Shown: positions 23,574-35,420 of the stretch, in pieces
Position numbering within the stretch: position 1 is the stretch's first letter
Layout of the letters: each line of letters starts with the position of its first letter
Assembly: GCA_050084515.1 (NCBI GenBank)
Contig: CM114275.1
Span: 28,396,001-28,460,000, forward strand
Direction of reading: 5' to 3'
Length of the DNA stretch: 64,000 nt
From: Blasia pusilla
Lineage: Eukaryota > Marchantiophyta > Marchantiopsida > Blasiales
Notes under the pieces: generated by a model
Database searches by the model: none
What the model was told of the DNA's origin: nothing
What the model saw: only the letters and a program-made list of their open reading frames with translations
Program-made: the position numbers and the translations under genes

Positions 23574-26500
23574 TTAAAGCCGTCCTTTTAAGTGGATTGT
23601 TTGCACTTCTTTTTTGTACGAGAGATTTGCAAGAATATCAACTATGACTCCCACATATGAATAGGTACAATTTTGGTCTTCCTTCTCTTCATCCAAAAAT
23701 ATGGCTCCAATTCCACTATCATAAGTTGAATATGCATTCCGTCCACCCTCTCCCTCTATTGTGAAGTGATTTCCATAAGCCTTCATAGACTTATATGATT
23801 TTACTTTGGATTGCGGAGGGGCTGACAAGGCCAATGCCTCTTCATCCACATTCCCATCATTCTCCCTAGCATCTTGAAGGATGGCTGGTCGAATCCACTC
23901 TTGGAAAGGAATTGATGCCCTCTCCCTTTCATATTTCTTGGAAGGAAGAAAATAACATCACCAATCAATAGGGTGGCCTTGAAGAGTAGAAAAAACATCA
24001 GGATTTAGGATAAATCCTAATTATACTTGGAGAATGAGGTGACTAATTGAAAATGTACGTGTACCATACAACCATGGCCTCGGTATTATGTAAGACATAA
24101 TGGTGTGCCAAGAGTAGCATCTCTTGAGATAATCGAACTTTCTGTCCTATACCTTCCAACTCCTCACTTGCAACTCCTTCTTCTTCACCGTCATCCCAAA
24201 TATGGGTCCCCACATGCTCAAATCTCTTCATATACTCAGTCACAAATCCCAATGCTTCATCTTTGACATACCCCTCGGCCATGCATCCCTCAGGACGAGC
24301 TTTAGATCTCACATATTTTTTCAAAGTACCCATGTATCTTTCCATCGGATACATCCATCGGCAAGGTAATGGCCCACATAAGATTACATGGATTAAGAGA
24401 TGTGTCATCACATAAAAAATGATGGTGGAAAATGCATCTCTAAGAGACATAGGGTTATGGCTGCATCTTGACACAACTATTCATAAGATGTAGGATCATA
24501 CACTTTACAACATAATGACGTAAATATCTTTACTCAAGCGCATGACAATAGAGTGGACTGACTCGTTCATAAGGCCGCGAAAGGCAAAAGGAAGGATTTG
24601 GTGAAAGAGCACATGATAATCATGTGACTTCATGTTACCCAATTTTCATTTCACCACATATTTCCTTAACTCTCCACTGTACCCTGTCGGCACTTTCAAA
24701 GACTCAATCCTAGACAGGAATATGCTCAGATCTTGAGGTGATAAAACATAATCACATTGAGGTTTCACTAGTCCTTGAGCCCTACTTGGATGTGGTTGTA
24801 ACCACAAGTGAGGTTGAATTCCATGAGCTTCCATATCTCTTCTACAATTCACTGTATCCTTCATACCAAGCAAAGTCTTCACCATGTTCTCACATATGTT
24901 TTTTTCCACGTGCATAACATCTAATGTATGTCGAATAAGAAAGATGCTAATCTTATGTTAAGGAAAATAGATTCCAGCATGAGAACTTAACTTCACAAAA
25001 AACATAATATGAACTTTTGCAAATATAAATGGATGAAGTGGATACTCTCAAATATGGCAAATCAAACAAAAGACTTCGCCTCTTCAACCCTGTTCTCTTG
25101 TAAGGATCATTAGGAGCATCATCTTGTCCCCCATTCTCCTCATATATATTTTTTTCCTCGGCCTATCTTAGAATGTCATCAGTTGTAACACTCTAAGGTG
25201 CTACTTTAGATTCCCTTAAGCCATTGAATTGGGAGCCATAAGCTCTTCCTCTCCAAGCATGATCTAATGGAAGGTGTCTACGATCACAACCAAAAATAGG
25301 CTTCTCGCATTGCTTAGAGAAGTCTGAATCCACATAAGGTCCACATTTTGTACATGCAAGTTTTCCACCATGGCTTTGTCCTGAGATTGTGCCATATGAT
25401 AGATAATCATTTATAGTCCACAAGATCATGGCTCTAAACTTGAACTCCATCTTTCCCAAAGGTCTTCGGACATCAATGAAATCTACCCCATTCCACAACT
25501 CCTTAAACTCATCCACTAAGGGAGCTAGGTATGTGTTGATATTCTATTCATTCACACTCTCCTTACCAAGACTGATTAAAGCTAACATGACAAAGAACTT
25601 CTTTGTTTGAAGCCAAGGTGTAAGGTTATAGTTCACTAATAGGATTGGCCATGTCGACCATGAACTAGCCTTATCGGAATATGGATTCACACCATCAAGT
25701 GCTAAACCAAACCTACAATTTCTACTTTCTATTGCAAAATCAAGATTCAAACGATCGATATGATCCCAAGCCTTGCTGTCTCGTGCATATCTAACCATGC
25801 CATCTTTGCTTTTGTTATCAAAAGACCAAGTCAATAACTCTGACAAAGCCGTGCATCTATACATACACTGCATCCTAGGGATAATAGGGAAGTGTCTTAA
25901 GACCTTGTTTGGTACCAAAGACCTTCCTACTTGCTTAAACCTAGAATTCCCACACTTTGGGCATGTATCTTTCTCTTCCAAGTCCCCACGAAAGAGAACA
26001 CATCCTCTAGGATATGCATGGATAGAGTTGTAGCTCATACCAAGTTTATTTTCTGCATAGTATGATGGCGGCACAAGATTATCAGATGGGAGTACCATCT
26101 TACGTAAAAGTTTCAAAATCTCATCAATTGCAATGTTGGGAACGCTGTGGGTAGCACCTATATTGAAAATGAGCAAGTAAGGATGTCTTAGCTCCCGTAA
26201 AGAGAGGCTTGCATGCTGATGTCAGGTCATGGAAATTAGACTCCATACTGGGATCAGATGTGGCATTAGGATTAAGATTCTCAACCCTTTCCTCTTCAAT
26301 GATGCCATCCTCATCATGGATCTGATCATACTCTCTGAATATATCATGGAGCATTTGAGGAACATCAATGTCAACATCCAAACTGGGATTTTCATGTTGA
26401 GAGAAAGTAGGAACCTGCTTTGATTTTATGATCTGTTCACGTTGCTCCTTCTCATTGCTCTCTTCATGTGCCAACCACTCCTCGTCTGATGAGTCCCACT

Positions 26501-26741
26501 CTTCCCTGCTTTTTGGGACTCTACATAGATGAGATCTCCCATTTTTCCTCAAATGCTCTTCTACCTTGCCCAATCCCAAGGAAGTCCCACCCTTACACTC
26601 AGTACAAGGGCATCGAGCCCTCTTCCTTCCCAATGTACGACACTTTGCACATTCCCTTTGCCACAACTTGTAGTCCTGTGCATGGATTCTATCAAGATGG
26701 CTAATATCCATTCGTACGCAAGTAGTTCTTTGTGGTATCAT
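23574..26741 (-). pseudogene. CACTA (En/Spm) transposase, broken
   Basis: Minus-strand segments in order. 26741-26124 is a transposase-associated N-terminal domain with the zinc-binding CPCTEC motif and WDSSDEEW. 26176-25544 contains CPKCGNSRF and the transposase-21 core (GLALDGVNPYS, SSWSTWPILLVNYNLTPWLQ). 25516-25193 continues it (LWNGVDFIDV, CTKCG, DRRHLPLDHAWR). 24915-24646 starts MHVEKNICENM. 24474-24043 holds the DUF4218-like RWMYPMERYMGTLKKYVR and RPEGCMAEGY. 23998-23574 is a C-terminal DUF4216-like part. Frame changes and stops occur near 26150, 25543, 25190 and 24500. Some gaps may be introns. CACTA termini for this copy were not found. Confidence 0.88.
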
Positions 26742-27847
26742 GGCCCCTACATCAAGTTAATAAGAGCAAAAATAAATAAATGAAACAAACGTGCGTTGGA
26801 TATTAAATTTGTAGATCACACCCTAACATAAGCATACATACTACTCTAATTCTTGTTGCATGATTATTTCATTGCAAATCAGCAATTGCCGTGTAAATAT
26901 GAGCGTACCTTCTTATATCAAGATTCTCTCTTCTTTTGAGAATCAAGCCTCCCCTCGATCTGTTTTACCTATCTGATATAGGCTGAACGCAAAGACCCAG
27001 CTCACGTATCCCACCTTCATAACATAAAAAGGCATGCATTGATTGTTATTCTCATATTATTGATCCTACCTACTATAGTTGCTTCTTAAGATCTCACGTA
27101 GTTATGAACCAACATAAATCGATGTCAGCATACAAAGAATGTAGGATTCTATTTATCTTGTGAAATATGAAGTCATAATTCATTGGTATAATATAATTCA
27201 TCTCATGTACAGAAAGGGTTCTATCTGAACCTATAAAAGGTCAAATGGAATGAGTAGTGATTAATTTTTTTTTCCTTGCTTATGCGTTTTAGGTTGATCA
27301 ACAATGGGTATCATGTATAATGCAAAATGGTATTTTTTTAAATTATATTTCTAAAGGTTCACACTATGTTTTTAATGGATATGAATGTATGTTATTAAAC
27401 TACTTTGGCTCTTACACCCTTTGATTAATATCTACACCATGTGAAATGATGCGATCGCATGCTATTTGTACATTGTTAATATTACTGTTTCATGAAATCC
27501 ACCATTTTTAATATGACAATAGACTTGACCTACTATAACATTGAACAACTACAATTTGTACATGCATTCATACCCATTGAATTAATCATGTAGGCTAGAA
27601 TTTCTTTACAATTATTTAAAAAAATTTAGATTAAAGATCATAGCCTCACTAGTATGAAAAAACCTAGTTTAGAAAAGAGCTAAGAGGTCCAAAATTCCAA
27701 CCTTATGTTAACCATATGGTCTGGCTCACTCATAATTCTTCGACAAAAAACCTAGATGCAAAATTCAAAAACTCTTGGTTGGCCTAAATATTGTTACTAG
27801 TGTCAAGTCCCACTTCAAATCACAAAATTGGCTTCAAACGAGCAGGC
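26742..27847. other. AT-rich flank of the CACTA remnant, no gene recognised
   Basis: No coding motif, no terminal TAGTG end that I could pair with the transposase. Probably element 5' region or host intergenic DNA. Confidence 0.35.
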
Positions 27848-28440
27848 CTACCAAGCTGCTCTACTCCAACGCCACCAAATAGGGCCACAACAAAAATGAG
27901 CACAACAAGGGCAAAGTCTACCACTTAGGTTCTCCCTACGAAAGCCTATCGCCATGCATATCCTCTCGCCAGGTAGTCTCCCCATCCTCACAGATGAGTA
28001 CTCAAATCTGACACTACATACTTTTCCAGAATAGGAAATATCAGCATGGATAAGAGCCAATGCCTTCCTCAGACTTGGTGAGGAATCCTCACCAAGAACT
28101 ATGCCATCTGAATCATGGCAAAGATGAACGGTAATGATGTCTGTAACACCCATCATCAGCCATAGAATGATGGAATAGCGATCCTCATGCCTACATACAA
28201 AATCGGAGAAGGTAACATATAGATGCCGCGCCTTTGTATGAAAGCGCCAATTATGTACTCATTCATGCCAAGTCCAATACCAAAAGTGGCATGCATGTTA
28301 GCTACATATCATGACTTGCACCTCTGTAGGGAGACGTTGGATGTGTTGGACCAGCGTGCGCACTCTTTGGTTACCACGTAAGTACTCGTGGAGTTCAATT
28401 CCTAGATCAAGTTCTCGCTGGCCATGTGGGTTCATCCTTC
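27848..28440 (-). pseudogene. Unrecognised coding-like fragment
   Basis: From a minus-strand ATG near 28436, about 45 codons read MNPHGQRELDLGIELHEYL then LVQHIQRLPTEVQVMI. After a one-base frame change the reading continues as FGIGLGMNEYIIGAFIQRRG, stops near 28155, and a third frame (28156-27848) gives DGIVLGEDSSPSLRKALALI and SVRFEYSSVRMGRLPG. The composition looks like decayed protein-coding DNA rather than chance, but I recognise no family. It lies between the CACTA remnant and the MULE, so it could be a captured or stranded host-gene fragment. Confidence 0.3.
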
Positions 28441-29696
28441 ACACAAAAAGCAAATCCCTTTGAATAATACCTTCATTCCTTAGGAAATCTGGATGGTCAA
28501 ATGACTTCTACACTTCACAGCAGTGACTCTAGATCTTCTCTCCTTCAATAACCTATCAGATAGCGTACAATCAATGGTTCAGGATCTATTTTTCATGGTC
28601 TTGTTAGAACATTGTGAATTGCAACCAAGTAGAATTATCTAAAGCAACAAGCTACTAGTTTTGGTAAATCTTTAAACTTTTGAAGTGACATATTTTAGCT
28701 TTAAATCAACACACTAATCCATATTTGAGATCACTATTGTATGTGCATACAACTATAGTAGTATAAGCATTCTACTAGTTCAGGAGTATAACAACTCATT
28801 TGAGCTAGCATCTCCTCTAGTTCATGAATGTAGACCCTAAACCATTATGATACAAACTCAATTGCCAAATTACCGACAAACTTTCTTGCAAACATGAAAA
28901 TGTTTGTTTGGAAATTAGTCAAGTAGACCTTGCGGTTTTCCAGAATTGCATATGACCTAGGTGTGATTTAAGTTTGCACACTTTATTAGACACATATTTT
29001 CAGCAATTAAAAGGGAGAGGTTTGGTGCAATCTATCGAGTCTTGTGCTGCTACACAAAGATGATTAGTTATAGGGTCTCACAAAGATGCTTCATCACTAG
29101 GTGTTTTTGTGCTAGACTTGGATTTGTTTGTCCTTCCATCAAAACTATCTTAGAACACTCGAACTATGCCATATTATACTTTTACCAATTAAAACTAATC
29201 CAATTCCATGCAATCTATTGAGTCCAGGAAGCCTACACAGAGATGGTTAGTTCTAGGGTTGTAGAAAGATGCTTCATTATTGTAAGATACTATCTATTGG
29301 GGTCTAAGATAATTGGATTTCAGCTTAGTTCGTGGTTGAAAGCCATAAACAAAGCCACGATCTATATGCTCACGAATTGGCTGGAAACATGTGTGGTGCT
29401 ACTACGGAGAATGATGATCTAAATATATATGATAAACTTCAGGAAGGCACACAATCTTACCAATCAAGTACTCTCTCAAAGATAAATCCTTGCTTTGGAA
29501 GTGGGAATCTGCCCCTGGAGATATAAGGTTGGATAGCTCAGTTTCTTATTGCATGTATCAATGAAAGTGGAGGTGGTGACTCCATGTAGTAAGCTAATGA
29601 TAACTCTAACACTGAACAAATTTCAATGGACTAGGCAAATTCTTTTACTGCTGCTCCACATCAATGACATTGTAGTAGCTCTCAGTGACTGAGTAG
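28441..29696. other. Intergenic, with a short direct duplication
   Basis: No gene recognised. About 75 bases near 29024-29095 (gcaatctatcgagtc ... aaagatgcttcatc) recur in diverged form near 29208-29279, about 185 bp apart. Confidence 0.35.
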
Positions 29697-29705
29697 CAAA
29701 ATGAC
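29697..29705. repeat. Target-site duplication of MULE copy A, left
   Basis: CAAAATGAC, identical to 41817-41825; 9 bp is the normal Mutator duplication length. Confidence 0.85.
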
Positions 29706-29760
29706 GAGGTGTGGTAAGAGGAGAGGAAGAGAGGAGAGAGGAGAGAGGAAAGTGCCTTCA
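29706..29760 (+). repeat. Left terminal inverted repeat region of MULE copy A
   Basis: Purine-rich terminus. Its GAGAGGAAGAGAGGAGAG matches the complement of the right end. Copy C starts the same way at 61391. Confidence 0.7.
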
Positions 29761-30099
29761 ACTGAAAGAGATACTTTTTTTTGAAGAGAGTTTCCGTTGG
29801 GTTGAAGAGAGGAAACTTTTTGTGTGAATTTTTTTGCACTTTTCTGCTAAGTTCTTAAGCACTCCCACAGTTTTTTTTTCCTCTTCCACATTTTGGCAAC
29901 TCCTCTGAGTCCAACGAGTTGCAAATTGCACAAATTTAGAAAACTGAAATATCAGTGGAATCATAAGTGTGGAACCAATCACTTTTTCCATCCAAGGTCT
30001 GGAAAAAATCTATCATTTGCCCTAGGCTAAATAGAGTTCAAGCTCAAAGTGAAGACTCTGGAAAAATGAAAGTACAATCTAAAACCTCATTTTGCATCC

Positions 30100-33000
30100 T
30101 CAAAGTGGTTTGTTTAAAATACTTCGCACTTCTTTGAGGGACAGAATTGGTTGGTGGATTCCTACTCCTACCTCCGACTCTCTTAAAACTACAAGCAACA
30201 CATAGTACATGTGCTTACAAGGGAAATACCTTTCCCCACTTGTCTCTCTTTGGACAAAGTCATCACATGAACATGTGGGAAAGCAACAGATGTGCACCAC
30301 ATATACCCTTGTGACACTTGAATTTACAGTGTTGTTCCTGATCCAATAGATCCTTTCTATTCCATTGCCACTCTGGACATCTTTTGTGGCGATGATTTCT
30401 ATTTTTGCCTCCCAAGCTGATGCAATTCGCTTTGCTCTCTCCACCGTTGGCCTACACATTCTGTTTCTCTTCACCCCATTTCTAGACTCAAACAAAAATA
30501 GTGGATTGAGATCATCCACCTTCTCTAGGTAAATGTTGACATCAATCTTGGGTTGAATAAAAAATGCGAACCTCTCTGTAATGCGAATATGCTCCAAACT
30601 TCCTCCGTCTACGAGTCTAAAATGAGCACTTGTAAGCTTGTCCACTTCGTCTTTAGTGCAATTCGTATGTGCGGAAATGGGCCAAATCGTGGGGGTATTC
30701 CCTAGAGCTCCAATGATAGCCGAATAAGACTTCTGAAAAGTGCAAGATTCATTTGGGCAGAAGAAATACTTCAATTGATCCTCGGTCCTCGTGAAATGAT
30801 CAAAGGTTTTGAGTCCCCAAAATCCAAGCAGTGGTCGTCCAATCCTTGTATAGTTATTATTTAGGAATGCCATCAGATCCTGCCGTGCAAGTGGATCCAC
30901 GTCCAGGGTTGCTCCGAGATATATGCCACCGTTTGAGTTTGCAATCCACCTCAATGACCAGAATCCCATACTATTGAACCACCCTAGCGACCAGATGTTG
31001 CAAACTTCTAGCAACGGAGGGCTTTTGAAATAAAAAATTCACTTATTTTGGAGAAGATACTGCATCACGGATTTGGGAGCAATCCGGGGTCTCCGAATAC
31101 CTGGGCGGCGTACTTCCTCATCCAAATCAATCACCGGGTTTGTTCCTCAATGCTGCCTCTTCACCTCCCTGAAGTCAAGATACTTATCTGGTCTCCACGA
31201 GTCTCGATCGTACTGCTCTACCACCATCTGTATGGGACGTCTTGAAACGCGCCCACGAATATCCCCACCAATGTGTACGTCTTGCTCGAGGGGAGTTCCT
31301 GCTACGCATCGATTGAAGGCTTCCACATAGAGTTTCTCATCACCCGATCTCAGAGCCGCCCTGACATAGAGCTCGTAGATCGAAGGCCTCCTTCCTTTTG
31401 TTATGCCTGTTGTGAGGAATATATGGGATGCTACAGATTGTAGCATTGCTCTTGTCTGGTCTTGTTGGCATCCCTCCACAAGTGAAATTTTTTGGCATGC
31501 ATGTGACGACCTCCAGGAGGAATGAACACTTTCTGCTCCACTTGTGTTGGAGCAGAGGGCATTTTCATGAATGTTCAATCCGTGCAACGACGACAATGTG
31601 AGAACGGAACCAAAATAGCTCTATGAGCAAAGAAAAAAGCTACATGTTGAAACCAGACGGGTTGCAAGTGGGAGGCATCCCATGAATGACTCTGCAACTC
31701 ATCGATTTTCGACGTGTTGCAACACCCAGGAACCACCTAGTGCAACCCGTCGGATTCATGCGGGTTACAAGTAACTTTGGCCACTCCGGGCTGGAAGATC
31801 CAACTGCAAGTCATCAGAATCCGACGAATCGCACATGGATTTTCCAGCCTCCGACTTGAAACAGGTCACAAGTCAGAGACATCCTTGGAATGTCCCAGTA
31901 ACCTTTTACTACAACCTAGCACCCAGGAACCTGCTACTCCAATCCGTCAGAATCGGATGGGTTGTGAGAAACAGGCCGGTCCGGTCTCGAAAATCCTTGT
32001 GGAACCTGTCGGATTCCGTTGGCTTGCAAGAAGTGTCCACACACAAAGCTTTGCAACTATTGGAATTCGACGGGTTCCAATTAACTCCTCGCAACCATTC
32101 TGAATGCGAGGAGTCACATACAAACGCAACTAGTCGGAATTCCACAAGTTGCAGAGAGACGCAACTTCTCGGAATACGACGGGTTGCAGATCGAGTAAAC
32201 TTGCAGCCTTGCGGCTTGCAACACACTCGGGTCGAACTATTTGCAGGCCTTGTATACATGCAACTTGCAACCCGTCAAGATTTGACAAGTTGCACACTCA
32301 TGCAACCAGTCGAGTTCTGAAGGATTGCTTAAACATTCCTTCTGCATGATGTCGCGTTCCGACGGGTAACACAAACATTCTTGATGCAACCGGTCGGTTT
32401 TTGAATGGTTGCACACTCAGACAACCCATCAGTTTCCGACAGTTGCACACTCACGCAACCCTTCGCATCCAACTGGTTGCTTGGTTTCTTTGGTTTGAAA
32501 TCCCTATAGTGCCCCACGCTTCTCAACTTTAGATGCAACTCTTCAAAACAATTGCAGCGTGAGCTCGACAAGACAAATTAGTGAACTCACCTCCCGCATG
32601 AAGTTTCCCCATTGTCTCATTCATATAGTCCACCAACTCAGCCAAGAGCATAACTCTTTGTACTTCCCCTCAATCGCGTGTTTCCTCCACCACCCATAAA
32701 GTTCTTCTTGGCATTCCATGGCATGTTTCAAGGTTTTGCTGTCCTTGCAACGTTGGAGCAGAGTGACATGCTCTGTCCTCTTATTCTCCTTGATGCAAGA
32801 TTTGGTAAACCAGATCACAGACTGTTGCCAATCGAAAGCATCCGACCTTTCCCTCTCCATCCCAGAACACTTCCCTGATAGCAATCCACCCAGGTTGTGC
32901 ATTGTCCGCCATGAACCCATAAATTTCCGGAGATGGCCTTTTGTTTTCCTTCACCACCTCCAATAAGAGTAACCAGCACATCTTCAAACTGCCAACGTCT

Positions 33001-34297
33001 TCTGCTTTTACTTCACAAACAAATATAGTTTTGAGTCCCTTCTCCACATGGTCATAAACATAAGCACCCATTGTCAACCATCCGTTCAGCACTCTATAGC
33101 AAATATCAAAGCTTACCCAGGTGCCGTAAAGATCTTCCCCTTCCCTCATTCGATCTATAAGATCAAGGCCACTCGACGGACTTGTCGTTGACATATTGAA
33201 GACATAGGCCCTGGATCCTTCACCTCCTTGGCCCATGAACTGCCATCTTTGAATGAATGGAAATCTGGAGTTGGCCTTGATTCTGGCAATGGTCTCCATT
33301 TCGGCCGTCTTTCCATCCAGTACTCGTATTTGAAGTAGCAAATTTCGGAAGCATTCAGGATCAGCAAGAAATGGGAGATTTTCCCAGAGTTGTTTCTCCT
33401 CAGCAACCGTGATCTCGCCCTGTCGAGGGATTCCAAGCAATTGTTCATAAATTTGTGATGCTGTTGTGAGCTTGATCACTCCGGGCTTTGAACTCGGAGA
33501 GTTTCTATAGACCTCGGCCACTTTCTTTGCCACATCCTCCTTGATGTGTCTCTGAATTGCATCAGTCACACGATGAGTGTGGGAGCCAACATGAACTGCC
33601 AACCTTGTGTACTCTGACGTGGAGCCCAAGTCGTGGACAATGAAAAATATGTATGCAGGACACGCTCCAACACAAAAAGGGGATGCTTGACAATGAGGAC
33701 ATCGATGGCCTCTCGGCGGTATGGTGGCACCGACCTCATATGGAGTTTTTGCATTCTTGGGGGGGAATTGCGACGTACTGATCCGCCCGTTGCGCTCTAG
33801 ATACGGGCATGCTGGACTTCTACACTCCAAGGCTCCAACGTATTGGCGGCGGGAGATAATCCAAGGACCATATGGAATTGAAGCACTAGTCCGGTGAAGC
33901 CTGCGCCATCGATGACAATCAAACTTTCTATACATACCCTTCAAGCGTCCTCCATCTTTCTTTTGAGCAGGAGCAGCAAGTGGAGGCAACTCAAAAATGC
34001 AATTACCATCGTACGTGGGCGGCAGCTCGTCGAACATTTTCAAGGCCAGAGACAATAGGAAACTATTGCCTGATACTCGCAAGAGGAACGAGTTGGCGGA
34101 CAGAGGGCCCGGTTGGTGTCCGACAGATCCACTGAGGTTGACGACATCTGGAATGTCTTCAAGGAAGTACGACATTGTTGCGAGTGTGAAGTTGGAGTCG
34201 ATGCCGGATCTACTGAGCTAGGAGTTGCAAACGTAGAGCTCGGTGCACTAGGAAATTCTCGACTCTCTACTTGGGAAACTGAGGAATTCAGAGCCAA
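30100..34297 (-). pseudogene. MULE transposase of copy A (WRKY-GCM1-like finger, DDE core, SWIM finger), broken
   Basis: The first exon (34297-32591) is open for 464 codons from 34175. It has a WRKY-GCM1-like finger (ECRSPACPYL at about 117-126, HVGSHTH at about 195-201), then a DDE-type core with the first Asp in SFDICYRV (357) and the second in GFMADNAQPGWIAIREVF (424). After a frameshift near 32850 it reads ERERSDAFDWQQSV, the CxFHW-like block. A GTGAGT donor opens the intron 32590-31582. The second exon (31581-30100) holds GLNIHENAL, then a TGA at 31147-31149 that copy C shares, and ends in a SWIM finger (CSCDDF ... PCKHMYYV). The order matches MULE transposases. The intron acceptor AG is AC here, while B and C keep AG. 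Confidence 0.85.
31582..32590 (-). repeat. Transposase intron filled with degenerate palindromes (copy A)
   Basis: About 15 copies of the family palindrome in various states of decay, for example near 31690, 31938, 32040, 32138, 32160, 32267 and 32385. Each has a caac(c/t)-type left arm and a g(g/a)gttg-type right arm around an odd centre. The flanking donor is GAG|GTGAGT. Intron length differs between copies: 1009 bp in A, 415 bp in B, 560 bp in C. Confidence 0.8.
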
Positions 34298-34629
34298 GCC
34301 GTAAACTCTGTATTGACCTTTTGCTAGAGGTAGGAGATTCCATACTTTTGTCTACAATCACTAGTTGGATTGTCTCACCTATTATGTCCTCCGTATCGTC
34401 CACCCTAACATCCTTGGATGCGAAGATGGTTCCAATTTGGAGAAGAAATCGAACTGTGAGAAAAATTTCATCCACTAGTATGAAAGACTCACGAGCTTGC
34501 GGTCGAACAATTTCTGATTGAGGAAGGGCCGCTAGATGACTGACACAAGTGAGCTTCACATAAGATGAAGTTTGGTAAGTAATATTTTCTGACAAGATGG
34601 TAAGTAAGATTTTCTGGCAAGATGGATTC

Positions 34630-35420
34630 AATTTTGTTGCAACCTGTCGGAGTCTGATAGGTTGCAGAATTTGGGAATCATAGACGTGGGTAGCGAAGCA
34701 CCCAATTTTTTTTGTTTTCGTGTCCCAATGCAAGTTGGAACCCGTTGGATTCCGTTGGGTTGGTACCCCCTTCTTGCCGACCAATGGTCTTTTGAGTCAA
34801 TTTTGCTAGCATCAAACATGAGGGTAGACCTTATGACCCGTGGGATTGCAAGGGGTTGCCTCGGAACTATGCGTTGTCGCATTGTTACCCAAGGGATAGA
34901 AAAGCGTGCAACCTGTCGGTAACCGACGGGTTGCCCAAGTACCTCTCCTATTACCCCAAGATAAGGGAATCGTGCAACCCGTCAGGCTCCGACGGGTTGC
35001 GGAAGTGCCTTGCCTTATAACGCTTACATGAAGGAAGCGTGCAACCCATCGGCCTTTGACGAGTTGCGCGGGTACCCCGCCTTGTTATCCCAAGATAAGG
35101 GAAGCGTGCAACCCGTCGGCCTTAGACGGGTTGTGCAAATGCCTCGCCTTGTAACGCTTACATGAAGGAAGGGTGCAACTTGTTGGCCTCCGACGAGTTG
35201 CGCAGATACGCCGCCTTCTTATCCCAAACAAAGGGAAGCGTGCAACCCCCCGTCTCCGATGGGTTGCGCGGGTACCTCGCGTTCTTGCCCAAAGACGGCG
35301 GAGGCGCGCAACCAATCGATCTCCAAGGGGTTTCTAGGATAGCTCAGCTTTTTAACCCAAGGAGGACGGATGCGTGCAACCTGCAGGAAGCGTGCAACCC
35401 GTCGGAGTCGTCGGGTTAGT
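34630..35420. promoter_or_regulatory. Divergent intergenic region of copy A with palindromes every 66-67 bp
   Basis: Lies between the two divergent genes and should hold both promoters. Palindromes start at 34908, 34974, 35041, 35108, 35175 and 35242, so spacing is 66, 67, 67, 67, 67. The DNA between them alternates two related spacers (cgcttacatgaaggaag and atcccaagataagggaag), giving a higher-order period of about 134. More decayed copies lie at about 34639, 34739, 35310 and 35396. Copy B has the same array with the same period at 58059-58350. Confidence 0.85.

Noticed and set aside
31777-32571. Open frames across the transposase intron in several frames
   Set aside because: They consist of palindrome translations and lie between consensus splice sites.
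34908-35268. Regular repeats with similar spacing that look like a CRISPR array
   Set aside because: The segments between repeats are themselves homologous, alternate between two types and repeat in copy B, so they are not unique spacers. The host is a plant and the repeats belong to a MULE.
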